64,000 bases of DNA, from positions 1 through 64,000 of the forward strand of contig JAFVGK010000030.1 of the NCBI GenBank assembly GCA_017475035.1. Direction: 5' to 3'. Under the pieces are notes generated by a model, which saw only the letters and a program-made list of their open reading frames with translations, did no database searches and had not been told where the DNA came from. Both the position numbers and the translations under genes were made by a program. Of the stretch, positions 36,443 through 43,770 are shown one piece after another (the stretch's first letter is position 1; each line of letters opens with the position of its first letter). The stretch comes from Blautia sp. GTDB taxonomy: Bacteria > Bacillota > Clostridia > Lachnospirales > Lachnospiraceae.

Positions 36443-37309
36443 ATGGAACAGGTTATTATTATGGGCGGAGGCCCGGCTGGGGTTTCAGCCGCTTTATATG
36501 CAAGACGCGGCGGGTTGGATCCGCTGTTGATTCATCACGGTCCGGGAGCTTTGGCAAAGGCAGAGTGCATCGAGAATTATTATGGTCTGGAAAGACCATT
36601 GACAGGGTTGGAGCTGTATGAAAGAGGTCTTTCTCAGGCGAAAGCACTCGGTATCCGGATTCTGGAGGCGGAAGTCCTGGAGATTGGAGGATTTGATACT
36701 TTTGAAGTCAAGACGACGGCAGGAGACTTTGAGACTGTCAGTGTGATTCTTGCTACCGGCAGCAAGCGACTGACGCCGGATATCAAAGGCGTCAAAGAAC
36801 TGGAGGGGAGAGGAGTCAGCTACTGCGCGATCTGCGATGCTTTCTTTTACAGGGGAAAGCAGGCTGCGGTTTTGGGCAATGCGGATTTTGCTCTTCATGA
36901 GGCGGAGCTTTTATCCCAGACAGGCGTGGGCGTAACGATTTTGACAGACGGTAAACCGGCAGAGTTTTCCAGGAAGACAGATCTTCCTGTTCTCACTGGG
37001 AAGGTATTGTCGGTGGAGGGAACGGAAAAAGTTACGGGCGTTTTGCTGGAAGGCAGCGAAGAGCCTCTTTTGGCCGAGGGTATCTTTGTGGCCCTCGGAA
37101 ATGCCGGCAGTGCCGAGATTGCCCGGCAGATGGGCGCGGAGCTCAATGAAAAAGGGAATATAAAGGTAGATGACCAGATGTCAAGCACCATACCGGGTCT
37201 CTATGCCGCAGGCGACTGCGCGGGAGGACTTCTGCAGGTCGCAAAAGCCGTGCATGAAGGAGCCGTCGCGGGATTGAGCGCGGTGAAATACGTGAAGAGA
37301 AAGAAATGA
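36443..37309 (+). CDS. Thioredoxin reductase-like flavoprotein, possibly ferredoxin-dependent (FFTR type)
   Basis: Reduces thioredoxin (trxA lies next). The FAD motif is GGGPAGVSAALYARRGG and the redox pair is Cys128-Cys131 in CAICDAFFYRG; the C-terminal PGLYAAGDCAGG binds FAD. The NADPH domain is unusual: the canonical GGGxSA loop reads VLGNADFALHEA and the HRR motif that grips the NADPH phosphate is not seen after TILTDG. The chain is also short, 288 residues. Loss of both NADPH motifs is the mark of the clostridial ferredoxin-dependent flavin thioredoxin reductase, so that is the preferred reading, by inference. Start by GGGAGAG upstream. Its stop codon lies in element B copy 10. Confidence 0.75.
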   Translation: MEQVIIMGGGPAGVSAALYARRGGLDPLLIHHGPGALAKAECIENYYGLERPLTGLELYERGLSQAKALGIRILEAEVLEIGGFDTFEVKTTAGDFETVSVILATGSKRLTPDIKGVKELEGRGVSYCAICDAFFYRGKQAAVLGNADFALHEAELLSQTGVGVTILTDGKPAEFSRKTDLPVLTGKVLSVEGTEKVTGVLLEGSEEPLLAEGIFVALGNAGSAEIARQMGAELNEKGNIKVDDQMSSTIPGLYAAGDCAGGLLQVAKAVHEGAVAGLSAVKYVKRKK

Positions 37310-37437
37310 ACGGATTCCGGGCGGCTGTTGCTGCATGCCGGCAGCATGCGGTCAGCAAGGACCGTTTCAGTTACACGGCGGGCAACGTTTGAAACGACCG
37401 GGCCGTAGAATCAGGTTTTGACAATGCAATCATGTTA
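37304..37437 (+). repeat. Element B copy 10 (right half), overlaps the trxB-like stop
   Basis: AAATGAACGGATTCCGGGCG corresponds to AAATGAGCGGATTCCGAGTG of other copies, so the TGA stop at 37307-37309 belongs to the repeat. It continues with TTGCTGCATGCC / GGCAGCATGCGGTCAGCAA and ends GACAATGCAATCA. Confidence 0.75.
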
Positions 37438-37457
37438 TGACAGAAAGGAATACGAAA

Positions 37458-37757
37458 ATGGAAAAGATTTTGACTTCACAGAACTTTGATGCTGAGCTTG
37501 CTGCTGCCGGAAAACCGATGCTTGTGGATTTTTGGGCTACCTGGTGCGGCCCCTGCAAGAGGCAGGCTCCGATTCTGGCAGAACTGGCTGAAGAAGGATA
37601 TGCGATCGGAAAGGTTGACGTGGATGAAAATCCTGATCTTGCACAGAAATTTGGTGTCATGAGTATTCCGACCATGATTATTTTTAAAGACGGGAAGGAA
37701 GAGAAGCGATTGGTAGGCCTGACGGCTAAGGATGTATTAAAAGAAATGCTGGCATAA
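37458..37757 (+). CDS. trxA: Thioredoxin
   Basis: A 99-residue cytoplasmic disulfide reductant. The active site is WCGPCK with Cys30 and Cys33; the cis-proline follows in MSIPTMIIFKDG. The start at 37458 is preferred to 37437 because AGAAAGGAA lies just upstream and the N terminus then matches other thioredoxins. It pairs with the reductase-like gene upstream, from which it is separated by element B copy 10. Confidence 0.95.
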   Translation: MEKILTSQNFDAELAAAGKPMLVDFWATWCGPCKRQAPILAELAEEGYAIGKVDVDENPDLAQKFGVMSIPTMIIFKDGKEEKRLVGLTAKDVLKEMLA

Positions 37758-37832
37758 CTATGTAACTGGTTTTTATGGTATGCTCCAGTCGTTTCCTGAA
37801 GATTGAGAGGATGGAAAGGAAGGCATAGTATT

Positions 37833-37946
37833 ATGGCTCATGGGTTTTATGATCCGAAAAAACGTAAAAGGATTACGGCTATTATTGCATTGATCCTGGT
37901 TCTGGCACTCGTGGTACCAAGTGTTTTATCGGTGCTGATCCGGTGA
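37833..37946 (+). CDS. Small single-pass membrane protein, 37 residues
   Basis: A short reading frame: MAHGFYDPKKRKR, then a hydrophobic helix ITAIIALILVLALVVPSVLS ending before VLIR. GGAAAGGAAGG lies upstream, the basic patch before the helix predicts an inside-positive N terminus, and a terminator follows at 37985-38026, all of which support a real gene. I do not recognise a named family. It probably shares the trxA transcript. Confidence 0.65.
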   Translation: MAHGFYDPKKRKRITAIIALILVLALVVPSVLSVLIR

Positions 37947-37984
37947 TGAAGTGACAAGGATATTTTGTCCTGTCAAAGAATATG

Positions 37985-38026
37985 TTGTAAAGGGACAGAG
38001 CCTTATTCAGGCCTTTGTCCCTTTCA
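37985..38026 (+). terminator. Terminator after trxA and the small membrane gene
   Basis: AAAGGGACAGAGCC and GGCCTTTGTCCCTTT form a stem ending in a TTTCATTTG tail. Confidence 0.75.
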
Positions 38027-38035
38027 TTTGTTTAT

Positions 38036-38086
38036 GATTCAGGCGGCAGAAGGTTACGCAAAAGAAGGTCGCTCGTTTCATGATTC
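38036..38086 (+). repeat. Element B copy 11 (left part)
   Basis: TGATTCAGGCGGCAGAAGGT and GGTCGCTCGTTTCATGATTCA; a degraded short copy upstream of the kinase gene. Confidence 0.6.
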
Positions 38087-38112
38087 ATCGAAAGCTCTGA
38101 AAGGCTGATTAT

Positions 38113-39069
38113 ATGGAGAAAAAGGATATTACTGTCATTGGCGCCGGGGTGATTGATGTATTGGCCGGTCCTGTGACTTCCGGTATTTTTGAGAGCGGGT
38201 CTGAACCGATGAGCTTTACCAGGCTGGCCTTTGGAGGGGACGCCCTGAATGAAGCGGTTGCCCTTTCGAGGATGGGAAAGAAGATCGAGCTGGTTTCTCT
38301 TGTCGGAGATGACGAAGCCGGGATGAGAGTTTTGGGTTTTTTAAATCAGAATGGTGTAGGGACAGATCACGTCAAAGTATCGCAGGGTCTGGAGACCGGC
38401 GTCAATATTGTACTGGTTGACGAGTTTCATGAACGTCATTTTCTGACAAATCCGGGCAGCAGTCTGCGCAGGCTTTCCGAGCAGGATATTTTTCCTTACA
38501 TCGAAGGGATGGCAGATATCGTTTCGTTTGCAAGCATGTTTGTTTCGCCGCTGCTGGATATTCCGGCTATGTTGCGCCTCTTTGCAAAGATCAAAGAAAA
38601 ATCCGGAAGGACTCTCGCGGTGGATCTGACTAAAGCAAAAAAACAGGAGAGACTGGAGGACATTGCCGTTCTCTTTCCTTATATAGATTATCTGCTGCCA
38701 AACGAAGCAGAACTGGCTGTTCTTGCAGGTTCGGATCATACGGAAAGAAATCTTGACAAGATCTTGGATCTTGGAGCAAAGTGTGTCATTCTGAAAAGAG
38801 GAAAAAGCGGATGCGTCATCTGCAGGAATCGGGAACGAATAGAGATACCTGCTTTTCCGGTACGGCAGGCGGTCGATACGACAGGGGCGGGAGATTGCTT
38901 TGCCGCGGGCTTTCTCGCGGCCTTATCTGATCAGATGGCTCTGGAAGACTGCTGCCGTTATGCCTGCGCCGCGGCATCCTGTTCCGTAGAGGCTGTAGGA
39001 GCGACAGAAGGACTGACGACATTAGGCGAGGTACGAAGAAGGTTTCAGTTTTTAAGTGAGGCAGAGTAA
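38113..39069 (+). CDS. PfkB-family carbohydrate/nucleoside kinase
   Basis: Phosphorylates a sugar or nucleoside with ATP in the cytoplasm. The ribokinase-fold signatures are present: GGDALNEAVALSRMG with GDDEAGMRVL near the N terminus, PNEAELAVLAG in the middle, and DTTGAGDCFAAGF with the catalytic Asp261. Length is 318 residues. GAAAGG lies upstream. Neighbouring genes give no clue to the substrate: no transporter, isomerase or aldolase is beside it. Confidence 0.87.
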   Translation: MEKKDITVIGAGVIDVLAGPVTSGIFESGSEPMSFTRLAFGGDALNEAVALSRMGKKIELVSLVGDDEAGMRVLGFLNQNGVGTDHVKVSQGLETGVNIVLVDEFHERHFLTNPGSSLRRLSEQDIFPYIEGMADIVSFASMFVSPLLDIPAMLRLFAKIKEKSGRTLAVDLTKAKKQERLEDIAVLFPYIDYLLPNEAELAVLAGSDHTERNLDKILDLGAKCVILKRGKSGCVICRNRERIEIPAFPVRQAVDTTGAGDCFAAGFLAALSDQMALEDCCRYACAAASCSVEAVGATEGLTTLGEVRRRFQFLSEAE

Positions 39070-39129
39070 AGACTGTCGGAACTCCGGCTTTTATCAGAGA
39101 TTAAGTCGGAATATAAAACTTTTTTTTGC

Positions 39130-39230
39130 GAGGAGACATATTTTGCCCGCGGCTGCGTTTTTGCAGGCGTGGCTGCAAAATAGTCATCCGTGGTCATTGA
39201 GTCAACTTACAAAACTTCTTTTTGAAGGAG
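39130..39230 (+). repeat. Element A copy 7 (first of a tandem pair)
   Basis: GAGGAGACATATTTTGC, hairpin CCGCGGCTGC / GCAGGCGTGG, GCAAAAT, ATCCGTGGTCATTGAGTCAA, CAAAACTTCTTTTTG and GAAGGAG, which is also the start of copy 8. Confidence 0.85.
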
Positions 39231-39323
39231 ACATATTTTGTCCTAGAGCGCGCAGCGCGATAGGGTACAAAATAGTCATCCGGACAGTAAGTCACAATCT
39301 ATATCGTGCGTTATAGGAGGAGG
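39224..39323 (+). repeat. Element A copy 8 (second of a tandem pair), leader of the CDF gene
   Basis: GAAGGAGACATATTTTGT, hairpin CCTAGAGCGC / GCGCGATAGG, ACAAAAT, ATCCGGACAG. The last stem is CTATA-TCGTGCGT-TATAG, replacing CAAAAC/GTTTTG by a different pairing. It ends AGGAGGAGG, the ribosome site for 39332. Confidence 0.85.
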
Positions 39324-39331
39324 AAACAGGA

Positions 39332-40471
39332 GTGGATAATACAAAAGCTTCACCTGCCGTGAAGGTAAGGGATCGCAATAAAGTGATCATCAGAACGAGT
39401 CTGATTGGTATTGCGGCCAATATTCTTTTGGCCGGGTTTAAAGCAATCGTAGGCTTAAGCGCCCATTCGATTGCGATTGTGCTGGATGCCGTTAATAATT
39501 TCTCGGATGCTCTGTCATCCGTGATCACGATTATCGGTACCCGTCTCGCCAATAAAATGCCCGATAAGCAGCATCCTCTGGGACATGGCCGCGCGGAGTA
39601 TTTAACCGCGATGCTGGTTTCCGCTCTTGTTTTGTATGCCGGCATGACTTCTCTGGTAGAATCAGTGAAAAAAGTGATTAATCCGGAGACCGCCAGCTAT
39701 TCCGGGCTTTCTTTATTGATCATGGGCGTAGCGATTGTGGTAAAGCTGATTCTCGGCAGCTTTGTGAAAGCAAGGGGAACGGAGGTCAATTCCGGATCTT
39801 TGATTGCTTCCGGGGAAGACGCCCGGTTTGACGCGATTCTGTCTGCTTCGGTTTTAGCCTCTGCCGTGATTTTTATTCTGACGGGCATTTCCCTGGAAGC
39901 TTATGTAGGCCTCGTTATAGCCATTATGATCATAAAATCAGGGATTGAGATGATAAGCGAGGCTCTGGATGACGTTCTGGGCCACCGTCCTGACAGTGAA
40001 TTGACAGAGCGGATCAAACAGCTGCTTGTGGAGGAGGAGCCGGTAAGAGGCGCCTATGACCTGTTCCTGAATGATTACGGCCCGGACAGGTACTATGCAT
40101 CCGTCCATCTGGAGCTTCCGGATACGATGACGGTTGGGGAGGTTGATGTCCTCACCAGAAAGCTGCAGACAAAAGTTCATAAAGAGACCGGGGTTATTCT
40201 GACGGGCGTGAGTGTATATTCTTATAACACCTCTGACAGCGAGGCTGCGGATATACGGAACGCGGTTTTAAAGACAGTAAAAGCCCATGACTGGGTTCTG
40301 CAGGTTCATGGATTCTATCTGGATACGAAGAAAAAGGATATGCGCTTTGATGTCGTCATGAGCTTTGATATTGACAGCAAGGATGGATTAAAACAGATCT
40401 GTGAAGAGGTTTCTGCGATGTATCCGGATTATCAGCTGACGATTACGCCGGATCTGGATCTGTCAGATTGA
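39332..40471 (+). CDS. Cation diffusion facilitator (CDF) family transporter
   Basis: Exports a divalent metal by proton antiport. GTG at 39332 is the start, 8 bases after AGGAGGAGG. Six hydrophobic segments lie between residues 22 and 215. The metal-site helices read DAVNNFSDALSSVI and HPLGHGRAEYL; an Asn stands where zinc transporters often have His, which suggests manganese or iron, but this is inference. The soluble C-terminal part is long (379 residues in all, against about 300 for simple CDFs) and appears to carry two ferredoxin-like regulatory domains. Confidence 0.88.
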   Translation: MDNTKASPAVKVRDRNKVIIRTSLIGIAANILLAGFKAIVGLSAHSIAIVLDAVNNFSDALSSVITIIGTRLANKMPDKQHPLGHGRAEYLTAMLVSALVLYAGMTSLVESVKKVINPETASYSGLSLLIMGVAIVVKLILGSFVKARGTEVNSGSLIASGEDARFDAILSASVLASAVIFILTGISLEAYVGLVIAIMIIKSGIEMISEALDDVLGHRPDSELTERIKQLLVEEEPVRGAYDLFLNDYGPDRYYASVHLELPDTMTVGEVDVLTRKLQTKVHKETGVILTGVSVYSYNTSDSEAADIRNAVLKTVKAHDWVLQVHGFYLDTKKKDMRFDVVMSFDIDSKDGLKQICEEVSAMYPDYQLTITPDLDLSD

Positions 40472-40583
40472 TCAAAGAAACCAAAATGCGGATGCGAAGC
40501 AGCCGCAGGAGCGCGCAGCGCGGATTTTGCGAATGCCGTTGGTATCGGTCACTTTAGTGACCGCACAGGTCGAAATTCCGTCA

Positions 40584-40685
40584 GGGGAGGATACTGATTT
40601 TGTCTTCGGCAGCCCAACTGTCGAACGGCAAATCGTCCTTAGAGGATCTTGAGTCAACGGACAAAACTGTGTTTAGGGAGGAGGG
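40584..40685 (+). repeat. Element A copy 9, leader of the first LicD gene
   Basis: GGGGAGGATACTGATTTTG, hairpin CTTCGGCAG-CCCAA-CTGTCGAA, a diverged middle CGTCCTTAGAGGATC, then TTGAGTCAACGGACAAAAC, TGT, GTTT, and AGGGAGGAGGG as ribosome site. Confidence 0.8.
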
Positions 40686-40692
40686 AGCGTTC

Positions 40693-42471
40693 ATGACAAA
40701 GAAACAGGAACAGCTGCTTGGTCTGCTGCGTGAATTTGACGCTGTTTGCCGGAAGCATGGCCTTCGGTATGTCATGGCAGGGGGGAGCCTGATCGGTGTC
40801 ATGCGGAATGAGGGCTTTATTCCCTGGGATGACGACATAGATGTGTATATGCCTCTTGCTGACTGGGAAAGGATGAAGGCACTGCCGAAGGAGGAGTTTC
40901 CTTTTCAGAGGACTCTGGTCAGCGTGGAGCTGGATCGGCGTTACACAAATACGTTTCCCAGATATGGATCAACGGATACCTGCGCGATTCACAAGCATCA
41001 GCTGATTGCGGATGATATAGCAGGAGAGATCATCGATGTGCTTGTCCTGGACCCGATTCCCGATGACCGGGCATATATACGATATCGGAAAGATATGATG
41101 ATCTATTCAGAGCTGATCAATATCAATAGTGTCTTTTGCAGCCGATATGAGCTTCCTCTATTCGATTTTTTCTTTTATCGGTTTCTGTATAAGGTATTGG
41201 GAAGAGACCGGACTCTCAGGCTTCTGGAGCGGAAAATGTTTGCCTGTGAGGAGGAAAGATGTGACAGGGTCGCGATGCGGTGGGGCGGATGTCCTTTTTT
41301 ATTTGAAAAGGACATGTTTTTTCCCGTAAAGGAAGCATCTTTTGAAGGACTCCGGGTCATGATCCCCCGCCGGACCAGCGATTACCTGATCTGGCATTAT
41401 GGAGATGAATGGGCTGACGTACCGCCTCATAAAGAGAGAGAATCCCATGAGGCTGTCTGTGTGGAAGGGATGGATTATCAGACCTTCCGAAAAAGCTATC
41501 AGCCTTTGCTTGATAAAGAAAAAATCTGGCGGGATCAGATGAAATATAAGGCTTACAGGATACGGACGGCGAAACATCGTCATCGTCTGGAAAACGAAAA
41601 ACTCAGGCTTGCTGCTCTTTGCGTAACAATGGATCTGGATAAACGCGCAGCGGAAACAGGGGAAAGCCTCTCTTCCTTGACAGAAAAAAAAGATTTTGGC
41701 ACGTTGAGTTACATTTTTGCCGAATACTACCGTGTCCAGCTAGGCGCATTTTTCATCGGAAGGGAAGACTATGCGAATATCTACCGCTTTTATCATCCTT
41801 ACGTCATTGACCTTGACCCTGACGTCTTTCAGGCAGCGGTTACGACTTTATTTTTTACGGAAAAGCTTGCAAAAGCAAAACGGCTGACAGATGTCTGGAA
41901 AGAAAAGCATTCGTTGAATGAAGAGCTGATAAAAATGGATGAAGCGATCACAAAGCATCGAGAGGCTCTGAATGAGCAGGAACAGTCTATGACCCAAAAA
42001 GCCGTTCAGCTTGTAGAGGAACTATTGTCGGAATTTCCGTATCATCCGTCTTTTTCTAAAACCCGGCTTCAGCTTTATCGTGATACGGATGGAAAAATTA
42101 CCTGTGAAGAAGGCATAAAGTTTCTGAAAGCCTGTCGGAAGCGATTTCCTGATGATGGTTATTTTCTGAAGTATGAAGCGGATCTGATCTGGCAGAGAAA
42201 GGGAATGGAGTCTGCTTTGCCGGTGTACGCCAAAGCAATGGAACAGACGAAGAACGGAATCATCTGGAAAGAAATCCGGAATCAGCTCATTGATATTGCG
42301 CGGCAAAGAAGCAGGGAACTGCAGCTTCTTTTAAAGGATGAAAAGCATAAGAAGGACGCCAGACGTGAAAGAAAACTCTGGAAGAAAATATATCCCGGAG
42401 AGGAGACAGATTTTATCTTCGGCAGCCCAACTGCCGAAGCAGCAAAGTCGTCATCCGAAGACAATGCGTAA
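40693..42471 (+). CDS. LicD family phosphotransferase with long helical C-terminal extension
   Basis: LicD proteins attach phosphocholine or another phospho-group from a CDP donor to surface glycans. The start at 40693 follows AGGGAGGAGGG; the longer reading from 40600 is element A. The nucleotidyltransferase motif is intact: GGSLIGVMRNEGFIPWDDDIDVYM, with Asp46-Asp48 and Asp50. After residue 270 a helical region of about 320 residues follows, with TPR-like spacing near 440-560 (inference). The last 20 or so residues (EETDF to SSEDNA) and the stop codon are encoded by element A copy 10. Total length is 592 residues, about twice a minimal LicD. The second LicD-like gene follows 133 bases on. 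Confidence 0.82.
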   Translation: MTKKQEQLLGLLREFDAVCRKHGLRYVMAGGSLIGVMRNEGFIPWDDDIDVYMPLADWERMKALPKEEFPFQRTLVSVELDRRYTNTFPRYGSTDTCAIHKHQLIADDIAGEIIDVLVLDPIPDDRAYIRYRKDMMIYSELININSVFCSRYELPLFDFFFYRFLYKVLGRDRTLRLLERKMFACEEERCDRVAMRWGGCPFLFEKDMFFPVKEASFEGLRVMIPRRTSDYLIWHYGDEWADVPPHKERESHEAVCVEGMDYQTFRKSYQPLLDKEKIWRDQMKYKAYRIRTAKHRHRLENEKLRLAALCVTMDLDKRAAETGESLSSLTEKKDFGTLSYIFAEYYRVQLGAFFIGREDYANIYRFYHPYVIDLDPDVFQAAVTTLFFTEKLAKAKRLTDVWKEKHSLNEELIKMDEAITKHREALNEQEQSMTQKAVQLVEELLSEFPYHPSFSKTRLQLYRDTDGKITCEEGIKFLKACRKRFPDDGYFLKYEADLIWQRKGMESALPVYAKAMEQTKNGIIWKEIRNQLIDIARQRSRELQLLLKDEKHKKDARRERKLWKKIYPGEETDFIFGSPTAEAAKSSSEDNA

Positions 42472-42498
42472 ACGTACAAAACTTCGTTATTGTAAGGA
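42400..42498 (+). repeat. Element A copy 10, encodes the C terminus of the LicD protein
   Basis: AGGAGACAGATTTTATC, hairpin CTTCGGCAG-CCCAA-CTGCCGAAG, CATCCGAAGACAATGCG then TAA. The peptide read through it matches the insert in the protein at 15268. It runs into copy 11. Confidence 0.85.
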
Positions 42499-42599
42499 GA
42501 CATATTTTGCCCACGGCTGCGCTTTTTGCAGGCGCAGCTGCAGAATAGTCATCCGTGGTCATTGAGTCAACGTACAAAACTTCGTTTTGGAAGGAGGGA
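42493..42599 (+). repeat. Element A copy 11, leader of the second LicD-like gene
   Basis: AAGGAGACATATTTTGC, hairpin CTGCGC / GCGCAG, and CCACGG able to pair with CCGTGG downstream. Then TTGAGTCAACGTACAAAAC, TTC, GTTTTG and GGAAGGAGGG. This is the clearest copy of the family. Confidence 0.88.
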
Positions 42600-42604
42600 G
42601 TTTT

Positions 42605-43540
42605 ATGACGGAAGAGCAAAAGATGATATATGAACTGCTCGTTGAGCTGGATGAAATATGCAGCAATCATAATCTGAACTATTTCCTTTCTCCGAGAATG
42701 ACCCTGAGTATTTATGCCCGCCATGAACTGCCTGCCAGTCCTCTACAGGGAGTTTTGTTTTTGCCTGTCCATCAGATGGAACAATTCCGTCTTGCCGTGG
42801 AACAGGACAAGAGAGAGGATCGGTATCTTGATTCCATGTATGACAATCCCCGCTATCCTAATTTCTCCTTTCGGTATACAAACACGCAGAGTCTTTGTTA
42901 TTGCCTGAATAAAGGGAGAAATCTGCGTTATCCCGGCATCGGCATCGATATCTGTCCGATCCGTCCCGTCTATGACGTGAAAGAAAAAGGATTCTCTTAC
43001 CGTTATCTGATGGGACTGGAATGTGGCTGGAAACAAACGTGCGATCTCCATAAAGAAATGTTTTCCTTTCAGGACAGGTTATGGAAAATATGGGTAATGA
43101 TCCTTTCTGCCTTCGGAAAAGAAGCATTCGGAAGAAAACTGTACAGAAAATTATGTACATGTTTTTCGCAGGAGGTACATGGGGAGACCGGAATTGAGCG
43201 CCCTCAGTGGCAATATTATCAGGCCGGAAGATTTGACGGGACGGCAAGGCTCGCCCTGGAAGACCACTCCTTCCTGGTGCCAAAGGATATGGAAGGATAT
43301 CTGACGGAGCATTATGGAGAGGAATATAAAAAGAAAGCAAAGACGTCTTTTGAAACGCCTTTGGTATGGATGATCAGTCCCCGGATATCCTGTCAGGAGT
43401 TTTTTGAGCAGGCAGGCGACCTGAGCAGGATGATCCGGGCAAGGAGAAGGCTGAATGTGCGGGATGAAAAAACACAGAAATACAGGCAAAGCTTTCTGGA
43501 TGGCTGGGAGATCTGCAAACAGGCGGCAGAGCGGCAATGA
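42605..43540 (+). CDS. LicD-like protein lacking the catalytic aspartate cluster
   Basis: A 311-residue protein; the start at 42605 follows AAGGAGG. The opening EEQKMIYELLVELDEICSNHNLNYFLS matches the LicD N terminus of the gene before it (KKQEQLLGLLREFDAVCRKHGLRYVMA), and GIGIDICPIRPVYD resembles the LicD core. But the GGSLIG...WDDDID motif is replaced by SPRMTLSIYARHELPASPLQ, so the metal-binding aspartates are missing. It is probably not a transferase by itself; it may partner the active LicD or have changed function. The family assignment is by eye. Confidence 0.6.
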   Translation: MTEEQKMIYELLVELDEICSNHNLNYFLSPRMTLSIYARHELPASPLQGVLFLPVHQMEQFRLAVEQDKREDRYLDSMYDNPRYPNFSFRYTNTQSLCYCLNKGRNLRYPGIGIDICPIRPVYDVKEKGFSYRYLMGLECGWKQTCDLHKEMFSFQDRLWKIWVMILSAFGKEAFGRKLYRKLCTCFSQEVHGETGIERPQWQYYQAGRFDGTARLALEDHSFLVPKDMEGYLTEHYGEEYKKKAKTSFETPLVWMISPRISCQEFFEQAGDLSRMIRARRRLNVRDEKTQKYRQSFLDGWEICKQAAERQ

Positions 43541-43555
43541 GGCATACGAAATACA

Positions 43556-43584
43556 TTGACGAAAATATTAAGAGAGTATATAAT
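43556..43584 (+). promoter_or_regulatory. Promoter of the Dlt-like acylation cluster
   Basis: TTGACG at 43556-43561, 17-base spacer, perfect TATAAT at 43579-43584. A leader of about 180 bases containing element B copy 12 precedes the first gene. Confidence 0.8.
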
Positions 43585-43655
43585 AATTATTAACTGCCTG
43601 GTTTCCTGATCATATTCATTACAGCAAGATACATATCAGATCCTTACCTTGAAAG

Positions 43656-43741
43656 GATTGCATCGACAAAACCCGGTTCGCGTCCCAATCTCATGCAAAA
43701 TGGTCGAGCTTCTTTTTGCATGGTCTTTTGCCGCCTGAATC
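43656..43741 (-). repeat. Element B copy 12 (deleted form, inverted)
   Basis: Both termini are present (GATTGCATCGACAAAA and GCCGCCTGAATCA) around the CATGCAAAA hairpin. TGAAA occurs directly on both sides, as a target duplication would. Confidence 0.75.
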
Positions 43742-43770
43742 ATGAAATACAATAAGCGGAAAACGAAAAT

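Noticed and set aside
39130-39323. Element A tandem copies as a CRISPR array
   Set aside because: The repeats are about 95 bases, dispersed, bordered by ribosome-site motifs and without short unique spacers; no cas genes are present.
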